A stretch of DNA of 64,000 bases from Coriolopsis trogii (Eukaryota; Basidiomycota; Agaricomycetes; Polyporales; Polyporaceae), in contig JAHYIO010000003.1 in assembly GCA_020543525.1 (NCBI GenBank), forward strand, positions 682,001 to 746,000, in the 5' to 3' direction. Below are positions 35,097-47,873 of the stretch, in pieces (within the stretch, counting starts at the first letter, position 1; each line of letters opens with the position of its first letter). The notes beneath the pieces were generated by a model. The model saw only the letters and a list, made by a program, of their open reading frames with translations. It was not told the origin of the DNA and searched no databases. Both the position numbers and the translations under genes were made by a program.

Positions 35097-38000
35097 ATGG
35101 CGCCGTCGCAGCCGTCCAATGCGGCCTCCACGTCGGTTCAAGTTGGTGAGTCCCCTGTCCAGGAACCCTTTCCCAGCGCATCCAATTCACGCTCGTCCAG
35201 CTCTCCGTATCCGCCCCACCAACCAACATGACCTTACTTCCATTCCAACCCGCTTCCAGCGTAATGTTATTACTGCCGTCTCGAACACCACTGTCAGTGT
35301 GGATGCCACTCCTTCCCCCGGCCCTGGTGCCCCCGCCGCCGCCGCATCTTCCTCTGCCAACGCCAAAAAGCAGATGTTCACCTTCGACCAAGTCCACCCT
35401 CCAGCGACCACACAACATGCTATGTTTGTCTCCACCGCACAGCCCCTCATCTCGCGCTTCATAGACGGCTTCAACTGTACTATCTTGGCTTACGGTCAAA
35501 CGAGTAGTGGCAAGACGTTCACCATGACAGGTATCGATCTGGACGCCGACCCTACGGATCCCAATAACGGCATGGGTATCATACCAAGGGCCGTTTCGAC
35601 TATCTTCACTCGCTGTAGGGAGCTTAGGGAGGAGCGCGCCGGCACATGGAACTACAGCATCAGAGGCTCGTATATTGAAATCTATAATGAAGACCTAATC
35701 GACTTGCTCGCGGACGACTCTGCTGGAAAACGGGACGTGCAGATCCGTGAGGACAAGCAGGGACATATAATATGGGAGGGACTTCGGGAAGTCAATGTGA
35801 AAAGCGCCAACGAGGTCATGAAGTGAGTACTCCTACGTTGTTTCATAGCTATCTGCACCCCATGCAGACTCTATGCTACTTTTGGCTTCCTCATCACGCT
35901 CGCCCGAGTAGAAGCACTCTAGACCGTAACATCATGTGGTCCTCACAAATGTGGAATCCCACTGCTGTCTGTCTGATTGCTTTGATGGTTCTTGTTGCCG
36001 TCGACCATCTATGCCAACTTCTCCTGTCGAAAGAGAGTGTACAGCTGTGTCACCAAATCATCTCGTCAATTCCCATATGCTCATACTAACCACCTTCTGC
36101 TCAGCCTCATTCGCAAGGGTGCTTCAATCAGGCGCACTAACGAAACAGACATGAATGCGCAGTCTTCACGTTCGCATGCTATCTTCTCCCTTACTTTGGT
36201 CCAGAAGAAGTTCACTGGAAGCGGCCCTCCTCCTCGTTCATCGTCACCTCTGCCGCCAGGCGGACGCTCGCCTTCACGTATCGCACGTCCCGGCTCTGTC
36301 ATTGGTGGGCCTGGTACCGCTGGAAGGGTGGCATCGCCTACATTTGGTCGTCCCAGCACGCCCAGTTTCCAGTCCGCTATCGCTAGGGGCTCATCGCGTC
36401 CGGCGAGTTCTCTTGGTTTCTTGTCTCCCGATATGGGAAGGAACAGCGCGGCAAAGGAAGCGGGCGACGCCAGTAGTGGAGAATGGGTGACTGTGACGTC
36501 GAAGTTTCACTTTGTGGACTTGGCCGGTTCAGAGCGGGTGAGCCATGCATGCTGGCTTGATGATTATGAGAAGCTCATCCGCAACAGCTGAAACGTACAG
36601 CAGCCGCTGGCGAGCGTATCAAGGAGGGTATCTCCATCAACAGTGGTCTCCTCGCTTTGGGCAATGTTATCTCCGCCCTGGGCGACCCGGCGAGAGCGAA
36701 GTCGCACACCGCTTCGTACATTCCCTACCGTGACTCCAAGCTCACTCGTTTGCTGCAAGATTCCCTAGGAGGGAACGCGCATACGCTCATGATTGCCTGC
36801 GTCAGTCCGGCAGAGTGGAACGCGAACGAGACAGTCAATACGCTCAAGTACGCCAATCGTGCCAGGAATATCAAGAACCGTGCGGTCGTCAACGAGAAGG
36901 AGGAAGGTTGGGACGACGTGGAATGGCTTCAGGGCATGGTTACGCGACTGCGGAAGGAGCTGAAGACGATCAAGGAGGGTGGAGGCGCCGGCACTTCAAC
37001 GACAACGTCTTCCGAGTCATCGGAGCAGGCTCCCAAGAGGGTCCTCGCTCAGATGACAGAGCTCCAGAACAACTACGAGGATCTGCGCGAGAAGTTCGTT
37101 GAGCGCACCGAGGAGCTCACACGGCTCCGGAACGAGCTCGCTGAGAAGCAGCGAGGCTCTGGTGGTCGAGCGCCGGGCACTGCGAAGTATGAGGAGATCG
37201 TCGGTCCCGTCATCGAGGAGTACGAGAAGACCATTAGCGCGATGGAAGCCGAGCTCAAGCTGAACCGCGCTGCTCTCCGCCACACGAACGACCTCTACGA
37301 AGAGAAGGAGAACGAGTATATCACTCTTGCAGAGCGCCACGCAACTACAGAGATGTATATCGAAGAGCTCAAGGCTCGTGTCGCCAAATTGGCCGAGCGC
37401 GAGGCATCTACGGAGGTATGGAAGTCGCAATGTTCCGTTCATGCTGAAGCTGACACCCTGTAGGCTTACGTTCATGACCTCGAAGAGAAAGTCCGTCTGT
37501 ATGATGAAAGCCAGACTTCCTCCAGCGGGTCTATCACCGATCTCAAGCGCGAGCTCGCGAAGTACAAGGACAACGAGTCTCATTCAATCGCATATATTGC
37601 CGATCTCGAGCAACGGCTTGCGAAGTCCGACGAATCCGTCCTTGCGCTTCGTGAGACTGTCGAGAAGCTCGAGTGCGAGTGCGAGAAGCGCCGTGACCAA
37701 ATCGAAGCGTTGGAATCTCGCCTGGAGAGTCTGAAGCAAGACGGTGAGAGTTGGCGATCGGATCTTGAGCAGAGGGAGGCAAAAGTTCGGGAACTGGAGC
37801 AGAAGATGGAGGAGTGGGAAGCCAAGAGGCGAGCTGCCAACGAGGACCGCGAGAGGCTTGGTGAGATCGCCAACGAGGTAGAGAAGGCGAAGAAGCAGCT
37901 CGAGGTCAAGACAAACGGAGCAACCAACGGCACCTCCACCAATGGTGCCAGTTCCGAAGTCTCGTCGATCATGGAGCCCGACACCAGTTTAGAGAACCAG

Positions 38001-41000
38001 TTGGTCGCTCTGCAGCAGACCCATACTGCCACCCTCGCCGACTTGTCGTCTGTCACTGCCAAATATCGCGATGCTCTCCGCGAGATTGCCGACCTCGCCG
38101 CTCAACTTCAAGAAGCAAAGGTCAATGCCCCCGTCACACCCGCAGAGCCTCTCGAGAGCCCGGGCGAGATCTCACCTCGGCGTCGCATGAACAGGTCTAG
38201 GGACCAGGAGCCATCGTCAGCATCGAACCGTCGCCTTCTTTTCCGCAACGCGGCCTCGTCGGAGTCTCTCAACTCGAGGTGTGTATTCATTGATGCCATA
38301 GAGGTGCCTCCTAATCACACGCTAGTCAGATCGCTCTCGCAATCTGTTTCGCTATCGCAGGAGCTGTCCTCGGTCAGGTCGCGCAAAGCTTCTATTTCAA
38401 GTCACGGGACCAGTAGTTCTATCTCGCATTCCCCGGGTCACTCTCGTCCTAACTTATCCATCTCGCTGCCGTCCGTTGCGATTTCGCCCTCCGAGAGGTC
38501 AGTCGCTAGTTTGGAAGAGGAGATCTTGCGCCTCCAGGATGTAATCAAGGAGCGGGAGGCGGAGATCACCTCCTTGGAGACGACCTTGAGGGAGAAGAAC
38601 CAGCAAGAGGCGGTGGATGCTCTGAATGGAGAGTCCAGGCCGAAGCAGGCAAACGGTGATGGACTCCTCCACCTTTCTCCGACGACCATGTCCCAGTTCA
38701 GTGAGATTCGCAAGAGCCTGGATCTGCACAGCGCTAACCAGTATACTGTCTCTGACGTCGACGAGTCTCTGCAGAGATTGAACGAGCTGATGCGGTGAGT
38801 GATGTCTCCAGCATATCGAACGCTCCTCTCAATAATATTGCGTTCGTAGGTCTATGGCCCAGAAGGAGTCCAGTCATAAGGAACTCGTCGATGATTTGAC
38901 CAACCAGCTTACACAAGTTCGCAAACAGCATGAGGAGCTACAAGTGCTATCTCGCGATCAAGTATGTGACTTTGTGCGGGAGTTCACGTCGTATGTGCTG
39001 ATGAAGCGAAAAGGCTATCAATATGAGCATGGAACTCGAGGCTCTTCGGAACAAGCATGAGGAGGACCTTGCTGATCGTGCTCAGGATTTACAAGAGATG
39101 GAGATACTCCAGTCACGACAGGCCGAGTTGAGGCAATCTCTCGAGGACTCCCAGAAGCAACAAGCCGAGCTCCAGACTGCCTTGGATGACCTCAAGAAGC
39201 GCGAAGCTGACCTTGTCGAGTCCCTGAAACAAGCAAAGGAGACTCACGCCTCAGAGGTACAGCAGCTGAAGGCCGCCCACGAAGAGGCCATGCGCGTCAA
39301 AGAGACCGAACTGGAGAGCCTGGTGGCCAGGTTGAGGGACGAACACGCCGCAAACTTGCAGGAAGTTCGTCTGCAGGTTTCTGGCTCGTCTTCCGCCCTC
39401 GAGCAGGCACAGCGCGAACATGAGGAAGCATTCGGCAAGTTGAAGGCTCAGCACGAGGAGGAGCTCCGTCGTCGCCTCGAAGAAGCCAACGAGACCCTTG
39501 AGCGCACTCGATTGGAGCACGAGTCCGCCCTGGCGAAGGTCGCGTCCGAGCACGAAGGTGCTATCAACGTCCTGAAGGCTGATCACGCTGCGGCTCTCGG
39601 CAAGCTGGAGTCGGAGCATCAAGACGACATCCGTCGCCGCGTTCAGGAGGCGAAGGAAGCTGCCGAGAAGTCCGATGCTGAACATGCTGAAGTTGTCACC
39701 AAGCTTACAGCCGAGCACCAGAGTGCGATCAAAGCCATCGAGGAGGCGAACGCTGCCCACCTTTCCCGGATTGAGGAGGAATACTACGAGGCGCTCACGA
39801 AGTTGCGGACCGACCACGCACAGGCTCTCGAGAAGCAGGCCGCTGAGGCAGCGACTGCTATGGAGCGCCTGAAGGATGAACATGCGCGAGAGATGCGCAT
39901 GGCCGAGATTGCCCGCGAGGGTTCGCTGTCTGAGTCCGAGTCCGCTCGCGAGTCTGCGCTCAAGTCCCTTCAGGAGGAGCACGCGTCGGCGATCAAGAAC
40001 AAGGAGCAGCAGTTTGCGGCCGACTTGCAGGCACTGAAGGACGAGCATGCTCAGACACTCGCTGCCAAGCTCGACCAGCACCGCGAGTCTGTTCAGCGGC
40101 TCAAGGCCGACCACTCGGCAGCTCTGGCCAACAAGGAGCAACAGTTCAACGACCAGCTTGAGCAGCTGCAGGCGGAGCATGCGCGTGCGCTTGGCGAGAA
40201 AGACAAGGAGCATCAAGCTGCGATCGCGAGACTCTCGGAGGAGCACGCCTCGGTGATTGCGAAGCTGAAGGAGGAGTCTACTCAGGAGATCGCACGGCTG
40301 ACGAGCGCGTTGGAAGAGAGCAAGTCCGAACGCTCTGCGACCGAGGCGAGCTTGCGGAAGGAGATGGAGGAAGCGGTGAAGAACGTCAGGGAACAACAGG
40401 TCGCGGTTCTCTCCGAGGTCGAGCGCGCTCATGCGGAGGAATTGGAGCGGCTCGCCGAGTCCCATAAGGCCGCTCTCTCGTCGTCGACAAGCGGGCTGGA
40501 GGAAGCGCGGGAGACTCTTGTCAAGGCGCACACCGAGGAGGTCGCTCGCCTTAGAGCTGAGCATCAAGCTGCTCTCGCTGAGGTCCAGAACACGCTTGTG
40601 GCGTCTCAAGAGCAGCATCGCTCGGAGCTTGAGGCGTCAAGGTCTCAGACCGAGCAACTCCTTGCGACGGAGAAGGAGCACCTGCAGGCGACGCTCGCTG
40701 ACATGGAGAAGATGCATGCGGACGAGCGCGAGACTATTGTTAGGGACCACCAACTGCTTGTCGCCGACCTCCAGAAGAAGCACGCCGAAGAGGTGGAAGC
40801 TCTTACATCAGAACGCGGGCTGCTCATTGACGAGCTCGAGACGCACAAGGCTGCGTCGGACGAATGGGCTCACTACCGCGAGGAGATGCGCCGGACGCAC
40901 GAGGCTGCGATGCAGGAGAACGCCAAGGCGATCGCCGTTCTTCAGGCCGACCTCTCTGGTACGCAGAACGAACGCGACGAGCTACAAGCTGAAGTGGCCA

Positions 41001-42022
41001 AACTTCGTGCGGAGCTCTCGCGCACGCGCGAGGAGACAACGGCGCTCGTCAAGGAGGCGTCGAAGCGGCAGTCGCTCGTCGACGAGCTGGAGAGGCATCG
41101 GTCGGTCATCGCTGAGATGCAAGAGAACCTGCAGCGCACGAAGGACGAGATGGACAATTTGATGGCAGAGAAGAACCGACAGGATGCGCTTCTCCGCGAT
41201 CTCCAGACGCAGCTCGGCAGCCCCACACCGAGTCCCCGCCCGCCCGTCGACCGCAACGTCTCGTATACGCGCACGAACGGGATCATGTCGCCCGGCAAGC
41301 TTCCGCCTCCTACCCCGCCGCCTACCGTTCCTATTCCGCCCGCGCCACGTTCCATGCACGAGCAGACTCCGTCGTCTTCTTCGGCAGCGATCTCGTCGCG
41401 CAGCATCAGTGTCGACAGCGAGTCGCCGTCCACTCCGGCGACGTCGATTAACCACTCGCTGGCGGGCGGCTTGCCATCGCCTTTGGCAGGACCGCGAGAG
41501 CCTGATCCGAAGACGGTTGCGCAGCTGCAACAGCAAGCGAAGACTATCGACGAGCAGGAGGCGATGATCAAGACGCTGAACAAGCAGCTGACCCACTGCG
41601 AGTCTGACCTGCAGGCTCACATGGACATGGTCGCCACGCTCGAGGCGTCGCTTGGGGATTCGGAGAAAAACCGTGAGTAATGACTGATTCGGGTGCTTCG
41701 CGCACGGCAAAGTGCGTCGCGATGTTGGACAGACTAATTGACTCTTGCGTTCTTTTTTCCCACAGTCCGGAAGGCGCGGATGCAGGCGACGGAACTCGCC
41801 CGGGAACGGGACGGGCTGAACGCGCAGATCACGAACCTGCGGACGGAGCTGGCGGAGGCGAAGGCGGAGGTGGTGAACGTTCGCCGGACGATCGTCGAAG
41901 AGAAGCAGTCGCTCGAGTCGCGGCTGGACGAGGAGCGGCGCGCGAAGGAGCGGGCGCGGGCACAGCTGGACAGCCGGATGGAGGAGCTGCAACGGCGCAA
42001 GTCCAAGTTTGCATGTCTATGA
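35097..42022 (+). CDS. Giant N-terminal-motor kinesin (kinesin-4/chromokinesin-like)
   Basis: Microtubule motor of roughly 2,000 residues. The ATG at 35097 ([16 protein letters not shown]) splices to [19 protein letters not shown]. Motor motifs: P-loop [15 protein letters not shown] (35490-35533), switch [14 protein letters not shown] (36155-36193), switch [14 protein letters not shown] (36508-36540), then [18 protein letters not shown] and [16 protein letters not shown]. The neck is [13 protein letters not shown] coiled-coil tail follows to the end, including an uninterrupted frame at 39023-41680 built of EEHAxA/LKxEHxxAL-type heptads. A Pro/Ser-rich break lies at about 41220-41480. Odd points: a low-complexity insert of about 95 residues between switch I and II (36215-36500) and a 283-nt intron in the motor (35823-36105), against 50-70 nt elsewhere. 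Both joints are in phase (NEVM/NLIRKG). The stop at 42022 ends RRKSKFACL; another terminal exon is possible. Confidence 0.85.
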
Positions 42023-42953
42023 TCGGTCGATCGCTCCGGTTTGTTCGTATGTACGTCTCGCTGGTCGGTTTGACCCGGATCTCTCTGTTTCTCTGTTTCT
42101 TTCCGCACACGAGCCTCTCTTGCCTCGGTCTTCCACTCACTCTCACTACCACCATCGTTCTCACTCTCGACTCGACTCGGTCGCCATCCATCTTGTCTCT
42201 CATCTTATCTCACAGGCGACTGTTCCGCGCACGCTCCCTCCATCCCCTCTCGCCAGCCGGCTCCGAGATCTTGTATAGTAATAGTACGCTCCCTGTCGGA
42301 GAGCCCGCGCGGCGGATTTTACGTAGTTGATTCCTCTTCTTACCTCCGCCTGGGTATTTGACCTTGTTCGATTGCGCCTTGTTGGGTGCGTATTCGTTTG
42401 TTTTACGTTCCGTTACAACGCTATATACTCTAGAGATGTTTATTCGCTTTTTGCTGTTCTGTGTTGTTTGCTCGGCGTCGAACGGATACCCCACGCTCGT
42501 TCCCCCATATGACCCCTCCGTATCTTTTGTGTGTCGCGTATGTCCTTAGCAGGGTGGAGTATGTGATGGCTGTGTTATGCTCGATCGTGAGGGTGTGGGC
42601 GCGCTGGCAAAACGAGGTGGCGGTCCAGGCCAGGACGTGGTGGCTGATGCCCCGCAGCGGAAGTCGGGCCGGGGGAGCGAGCGGGGTAGGCGGGGCTGTG
42701 GGCGCTGGCGGGGCATCCAATCGCGAGGGGCGGGGCGATTATGTACTTGGCCTGCGTCTGCGACCCGTGCGTGTGCCCGTCCGTGCCAGCCTCAGCAGCC
42801 GCCTCTCCCTCTCTGTCTCTGTCCCAGTCTCTGCCAGAGTCTGGCCACATCCAGGGCGACTCCGACCCTTCCCTCCTCTCCCGTCCCAATAAATTCTGCC
42901 CCCCCTTCTCCCCCTCTCCCAGCACCCCCCACGTCCTCTCCATCCCCATCCCC
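42023..42953. promoter_or_regulatory. Kinesin 3' region and SDR promoter
   Basis: About 930 bp. The first 400 bp are T-rich and suit a 3' untranslated region. Nearer the dehydrogenase there is a long CT-rich tract (42800-42900) and a CCAAT directly joined to AAATT at 42886-42895, about 60 bp before its ATG. No further gene is seen. Confidence 0.4.
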
Positions 42954-44518
42954 ATGGCCCCCTCGATCCTCTCCCGCGCCCTCCCCGCCGCGTCCCGCGC
43001 TGCCCTCCGCGCACCCCCCACCGCCATCGTGCACGCCCGCTTCAACTCGTCCGATGCTGCCGCCAGACTCTCCGCCATCGCGGCCAAGGCCCGTGTCGTC
43101 AAGACCCTCCCCGACTTCTCCATGGCCAACAAGGTCCGCGCGCCCCCCTCGTGCTCCTCACCCCGCGCTCCACTCACCCCCGCCTCGTTCAGGTCTGCAT
43201 TGTCACTGGCGCCGCGCGCGGTCTCGGCTACGAGTTCTGCCGCGCGTTCGTCCAGTCCGGCTGTACCTCTCTGGCCATCGTCGACCTCAAGGAGGAAGAG
43301 GCAGAGCAGGCCGCCGAGGAGCTCGTAAAAGCAGCATGCGGTCAGTATTATAGCTTCCACTCGCCCCCCTCCCGCGCACCCCCTTGCCCCCCTCTCCTCC
43401 CCCCTCCCTCTCCCCCCTGCTGGACACGTTACTGATAAGGTGTGAAGTTGACAGTGAGATGGACCCCAGCGACTACCGTGTCATAGGCGTTGGCTGCGAC
43501 GTCTCCTCGGAGCTCTCCGTTCAACAGGCCTTCAGGCGCGTCATGGACACGTACGGGCGCGTGGACTCGGTCGTCGCGTCAGCGGGTGCGTCATCGTCCG
43601 TGCTGGTCTATTACCCGGCCTCTTTGCTCACGTCCACACTCCAGGCATCGTCGAGAACTACTCCGCGTTTGAGTCAGTCGCGGCATCTCTCCGTGCCGTC
43701 TGCTCCATCGGTCTAACAGTTTATCATCCACAGCTACCCCTTCGATCGCATAAAGCGGCTCTATGACATCAACGTCCACGGCGCGTTCTTCACTGCCCGT
43801 GAAGCTGCGCGCAACATGATCCCGCAAGGTGGAGGGAGCGTCGTCCTGGTGGCGAGTATGAGCGCAAACGTGAGAGATCCGTTCTTTGACCCCGATCAAC
43901 TGTGGGCTTCTTGGCGGCTAATTACCCCGCATCGCTACAGATCGTCAACATTCCGCAGCCACAGACACCCTACAACGCAGCCAAGGCTGGTACGTGTTTC
44001 GCGTTATTGCTGGCGATGCGCTCAGGACGGAGCCTGACGGTCGTGCGATATGTCCGTCTGCAGCGGTGAAGCATATGGCGGCAAGTCTCGGTGTCGAATG
44101 GGCGAAGAAGGGCGTCCGTGTCAACACCCTCAGGTATGATGACGTCATGCGCTTCTGTGCTCAGGCATTGGCTCACCGCTGTGTTCCCCTGCAGCCCAGG
44201 ATACATGCTCACGAAACTCACTCGCACTATCCTCGCACACGACCAGGAGCTCAAGGTACGGTGTCCACTAGTCCCGCTCGTGCCCGGTCATCTGCTGATG
44301 TTCGTGGCGCTCTCCGCAGAAAACATGGGAAAGCCTGACACCAATGGGTCGGGTGAGTGGTCTCGTCTCCACAACCTGTCTATCACTGTTGCTCATGTTC
44401 CGTGCAGATGGGTGAGCCAGAAGATCTCGCAGGCGCTATCGTCTTCTTGGCCAGCGACGCGTCAAGGTTCATGACCGGTGCTGAGATCCGTGTCGATGGT
44501 GGCTACTGCATCATCTAA
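42954..44518 (+). CDS. Short-chain dehydrogenase/reductase with mitochondrial-type leader
   Basis: NAD(P)-dependent oxidoreductase of the classical SDR family, closest in feel to sorbose/mannitol-type reductases. The first exon (42954-43133) encodes an Arg/Ala/Ser-rich, acid-free leader ([20 protein letters not shown]), typical of a mitochondrial transit peptide. After the intron: [16 protein letters not shown] (cofactor loop TGxxRGLG), [12 protein letters not shown] and [15 protein letters not shown]. Then [21 protein letters not shown] and VLVASMSAN are followed by [20 protein letters not shown], with the catalytic Ser and YxxxK. The C-terminus has [29 protein letters not shown] and [15 protein letters not shown]. 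The Asp after the second strand (VDLK) suggests NAD(H), but this is only a hint. It has about eight exons, all in phase. It is convergent with IPK1, 312 bp away. Confidence 0.85.
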
Positions 44519-44830
44519 GCAACCCCTGCCTCGTTCCACTTCTCCTCATGGTTGATTCGCCCATCGACAAGGACGAACAGCGCGAATGCTGGTTAGACAC
44601 GCACATAGATATAACTTACATATCGCTTTGGCTATTCGTCGGGGACACTGTCGCTCTGCTCGCTCTCTCTCACCATCTTCTCTTACATATTCCTGTCCAA
44701 GCTGCTTCTGTTTGTTACCCCCATATACAACCCGAAAACATATTGTAACGTAATCTTATTCCACATGTACACGCCCGTCTTGCAAAACGCCAAGCCAAGT
44801 CACGAACACCGCGCACAAGCACGAGAGCCG
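44519..44830. other. Convergent intergenic spacer
   Basis: Holds the 3' regions of the SDR and IPK1 genes, which meet tail to tail. Nothing else is seen. Confidence 0.6.
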
Positions 44831-46434
44831 TCATGAGAACATGCGATCAGTGCTAATGGTTGTAGCTCTCGCCCCGTCGTCGATGCAGTCCTTTGGTGGG
44901 ATACCCCTGTACGCATCGACAATCTCTCGGTCCAGCTTGGCCCATTTGGACAGCCTGTCGATGCTCTTCACGTCCAGGTCGATGACCGTGACCGTCCCGG
45001 CGGGCTCCGCGCTCTCCTCCCTCGGCTTCATGCGCAAGATGATAGAGCAGTCCTTGAACGACGCCGAGAGCAGGTACGCCGTCAGGCGGTAGCGCAGCTC
45101 GTCCTCTGTCGGCACCGCCGTCTCCTCCCGCGCCCCTACAACACTTGCGCTCCCGGGGCCCCGGCGCGCGCGCGCGAGGTAGGCGTCCACGAAGCGCGTC
45201 CACTCGGCCATGTCCGGGTCCGGCTCGCCCTTGCCCAACTTCTCGAGCTCGGGGGCGTCCGGGCGGAGCGTCGCCCAGAGGGCGGCGAGCCCCTCGACGT
45301 CGAGCGCGTCGAGCGTGCGCTGGAGCGTGGAGAGCGTGCGGAGGACGGGCGTGTCGAGGAGGAGGGGGAGGAGCGCGGACGTGAACGCGTCCCGGACCTC
45401 GACGAGCGTGTGCGCGGAGGGGTGTAGGCTCGTTGGGGAGGCGGAGGCGGGCGGGAAGAGCTGTTCGGCGAGGGGGGCGATGGACGTCGGCTGCGCAGCG
45501 AGACGTGCGTTCAGTCGACGAGCGCGCGAGAGGTAGAACGGCGCGGTGTGCACGCAACAAGTAGAGGAGAGAGAGGACGACGCACGTCTGTGGTCGGCTT
45601 GAGCACGGTGCCGTGCACGAAGACGCGGAGGTTGTTGACCGCGGCGCCGCTGCCGAGCCAGACGTCCCAGAGCGCGTGCAGCGCGCGGGTGACGCGCGCG
45701 GGCGAGGCGGCGAAGAGGTCGAGCGGGCAGTACCCGAGCGAGACGTCCGCGCCTTGGGTGCTCTTGAGGTGCGCGTGCATGCAGAAGCGGCACGTCCGCG
45801 TCTTGATCGCGCGCGTCGAGGGCGTCAGGTGCGTCGGCGAGGGGAGGAAGCCCCACTTTGGCTATGTGGACGGCGGGCGAGCGGGCATGTGGCGGGGAGG
45901 TGAGCGCGAGCAGCGACGCACAGAGAGAGATCAGGAGAGCGAGGCGAGCTGCGGCAGACGCACCTTGATCTCCACTGCCCATCCCCGGCCCCCGACGAGG
46001 TCCGTCGCGAGCACGGCCTTGGTCCTCCGGACGTCGATCCTGTCCTTTGCCCTCCTCTCGAGCGGCCTCAGCGGCTCCGTCAGCGCGGCGAGCTCCTGCA
46101 GCCACGCATGCTCGACACGCACGGCGTCCAGCATCGGGAGGTGCTCCTTGGGCACGAGCCGCTCGATAACCGTCCGCTGGAAGACGATCGTCGGGTCGTC
46201 CGGGTCGTCCACTTCGCCCTCGGCGGCGAGAGCGTCCCCTTCGGCAAGCGTCGGTCGCTCGTACTTCTCGGGCTCGTCGTTTGCGGGGACGGGCCCCTTC
46301 CGGAGTCGAAGGGCTGTTCCGTCGAACTGGGGGTGCGGCGGCCCACAATAGGAGAAGACGATCGTCGAGCCGCCCTCGGCGATGTATTTCCAGTCGTGCG
46401 GGGTCGTGTCAGCGATGTGGGGAATGTCCGTCAT
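44831..46434 (-). CDS. IPK1: Inositol-pentakisphosphate 2-kinase (Ipk1)
   Basis: Phosphorylates InsP5 at the 2-position to make phytate (InsP6), used in mRNA export and phosphate sensing. The ATG at 46434 starts MTDIPHIADTTPHDWKYIAE, then GGSTIVFSYCG (N-lobe glycine loop), LRLRK, and a run to GGRGWAVEIK. An intron at about 45864-45967 joins this to PKWGFLPSP, giving the family motif EIKPKxGFLP. Next are RTCRFCMHAHLKS (zinc and InsP-binding motif), VSLGYCPLDLF and NNLRVFVHG. Later come DCSIILRM and VTVIDLDVKSIDRLSKW, the IDLDxK motif of the active site, with the end at 44831. There are three exons, about 490 residues. Composition is very GC-rich. The neighbour 277 bp upstream on the same strand is WC-2. 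Confidence 0.9.
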
Positions 46435-46711
46435 CGTGTTCTGCTATCCGCCTCTTGGCCAGAGTCGAGCCTGATGCAAGGAGCTTGGCGGAGAAGGAGA
46501 GAGAGGAGCGTCGGGGCGGCTCTCGACGGGTATCTCATGATCGATCGAGTGCAAGTGCAAGTGCAAGCTGTGCCGGGCGTCTCGGAAAGCCTTGCGGATC
46601 GTGCAGCATTGTCCGTGTATGTCATTCCAAGCATACCATATCCGCGAACTGAGGTGGGAGAACAGTGTACGCTAAACATATGCGCAAGCACCGAGGCTAA
46701 TGTCTGCAATC

Positions 46712-47873
46712 TCAGAATCCTGAGCTACCGCCTTGCGACGGCGGCTCACTGTCACCGTCGTCCCCAGGGACCTTGCGCGCCTTCTTTGCCCATCGCAAGC
46801 CGCACGCATTGCAGAGCGTCTTTGGACCCTTCGGACCCTGTAGAAAGACATGAAGGAAAGAATACTTGTTGACTTGGCATTGACGCACCTTGCGCCATTC
46901 CGGCGAGTCCGTTCTTCCGCAGGTCACACATACATGCTGCTCTGCAGCCAGCCTCTTCGCCTGGCGGAATGACCTTGTCAGACAGAGTGCGCTGGATGCG
47001 TTACTTCACGCACCTTCTTCCGAGGCCCATCATCTTCAACATCAGGCGCTGTAGACCCTCCAGCTACCTCATACCCAGACCGTGAGCTCTCTCCCGCTCC
47101 AAAAGGCTCCACCGGCGAGAACGGGTTCTCATTGGTGTTATCGAGGGCCTGTGACTGGATACGAAGTTCTGCGACGCGCTGCTGCAGTCGTTCGTTCTCC
47201 ATCTTCAACTCTAGAAACGTGTTGAACCTGAAAAAAGCTTCGTAAGATTCGGCCCGCCCCAAACGTGTCGGACGTACGCACATTGCAGTGTTCCGGCTCG
47301 GGTAGGGCTGCGCCATCGCAAAGTAGCACTGGAACTTGTCCGAGTCTGGGAGGTAGTGTGGCCGGCCGCGGATCTCGAACAGGACCTCCTTCGGCGCGGA
47401 CGTGTAGTCATTCGCCATATAGAACTCGTTCTTGCACTGCAGCCGCGCGTACGCAGACATATCTGTCTTTGACCGCACGCTCTCCGTAAAAGCGGCGCGG
47501 AAGCTCGCCTTGTCGTCCGCTGCGTGCGAGCCCAATCAGCATACGTCCGAGGCGTATCGATGTTTTGTGTATTTACAGGGGAAGGGAAAGGGTACAGAGT
47601 GCGATAAGACTTACAGTTCATGAGGTCAATCAAGTCCCCGTCGACGAGCTCGTCGTCTCTCCAGCCCAAAAGCTCGGTGACCGCGGTCCCACAGTACCAC
47701 ACCTGGCAATCCTCAGACAGGACGAGTATGACGGTGTCGTTGAGTTCGGTGATGAGCAAGTCTGCCCACCGCTTGCGCTTCGTGAACTCGAATACAGGGA
47801 TCTCCTTCGCCGGGCTCAGCGGCGGCTGGCTTGCGGACTCAGGCATCGGTACCGGGGGCAAGGCGGACGCCAT
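46712..47873 (-). CDS. WC-2: White collar 2-like photoreceptor partner (PAS + GATA finger)
   Basis: Transcription factor that pairs with the blue-light receptor WC-1. The ATG at 47873 ([18 protein letters not shown]) is preferred; the frame four codons longer begins with TTG. A single PAS domain spans about 47770-47280: [40 protein letters not shown], an intron, then [14 protein letters not shown] and [21 protein letters not shown] short coiled segment ([16 protein letters not shown]) follows. A basic patch ([11 protein letters not shown]) leads into the GATA finger [14 protein letters not shown] + [16 protein letters not shown], split by an intron at about 46838-46890. The finger is CX2CX18CX2C, the 18-residue loop type of white-collar proteins. 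It ends SQGGSSGF. No break is seen. It is transcribed in the same direction as IPK1 and the Zn-cluster gene beside it. Confidence 0.9.

Noticed and set aside
39251..40618. 455-codon minus-strand frame inside the kinesin
   Set aside because: Antisense shadow of the repetitive coiled-coil exon; Leu/Arg-rich with no motif. The same holds for 40982-41992 on the minus strand.
44853..46872. Long frames on both strands over IPK1
   Set aside because: Very GC-rich DNA keeps all frames open. Only the IPK1 frame carries family motifs and splices cleanly.
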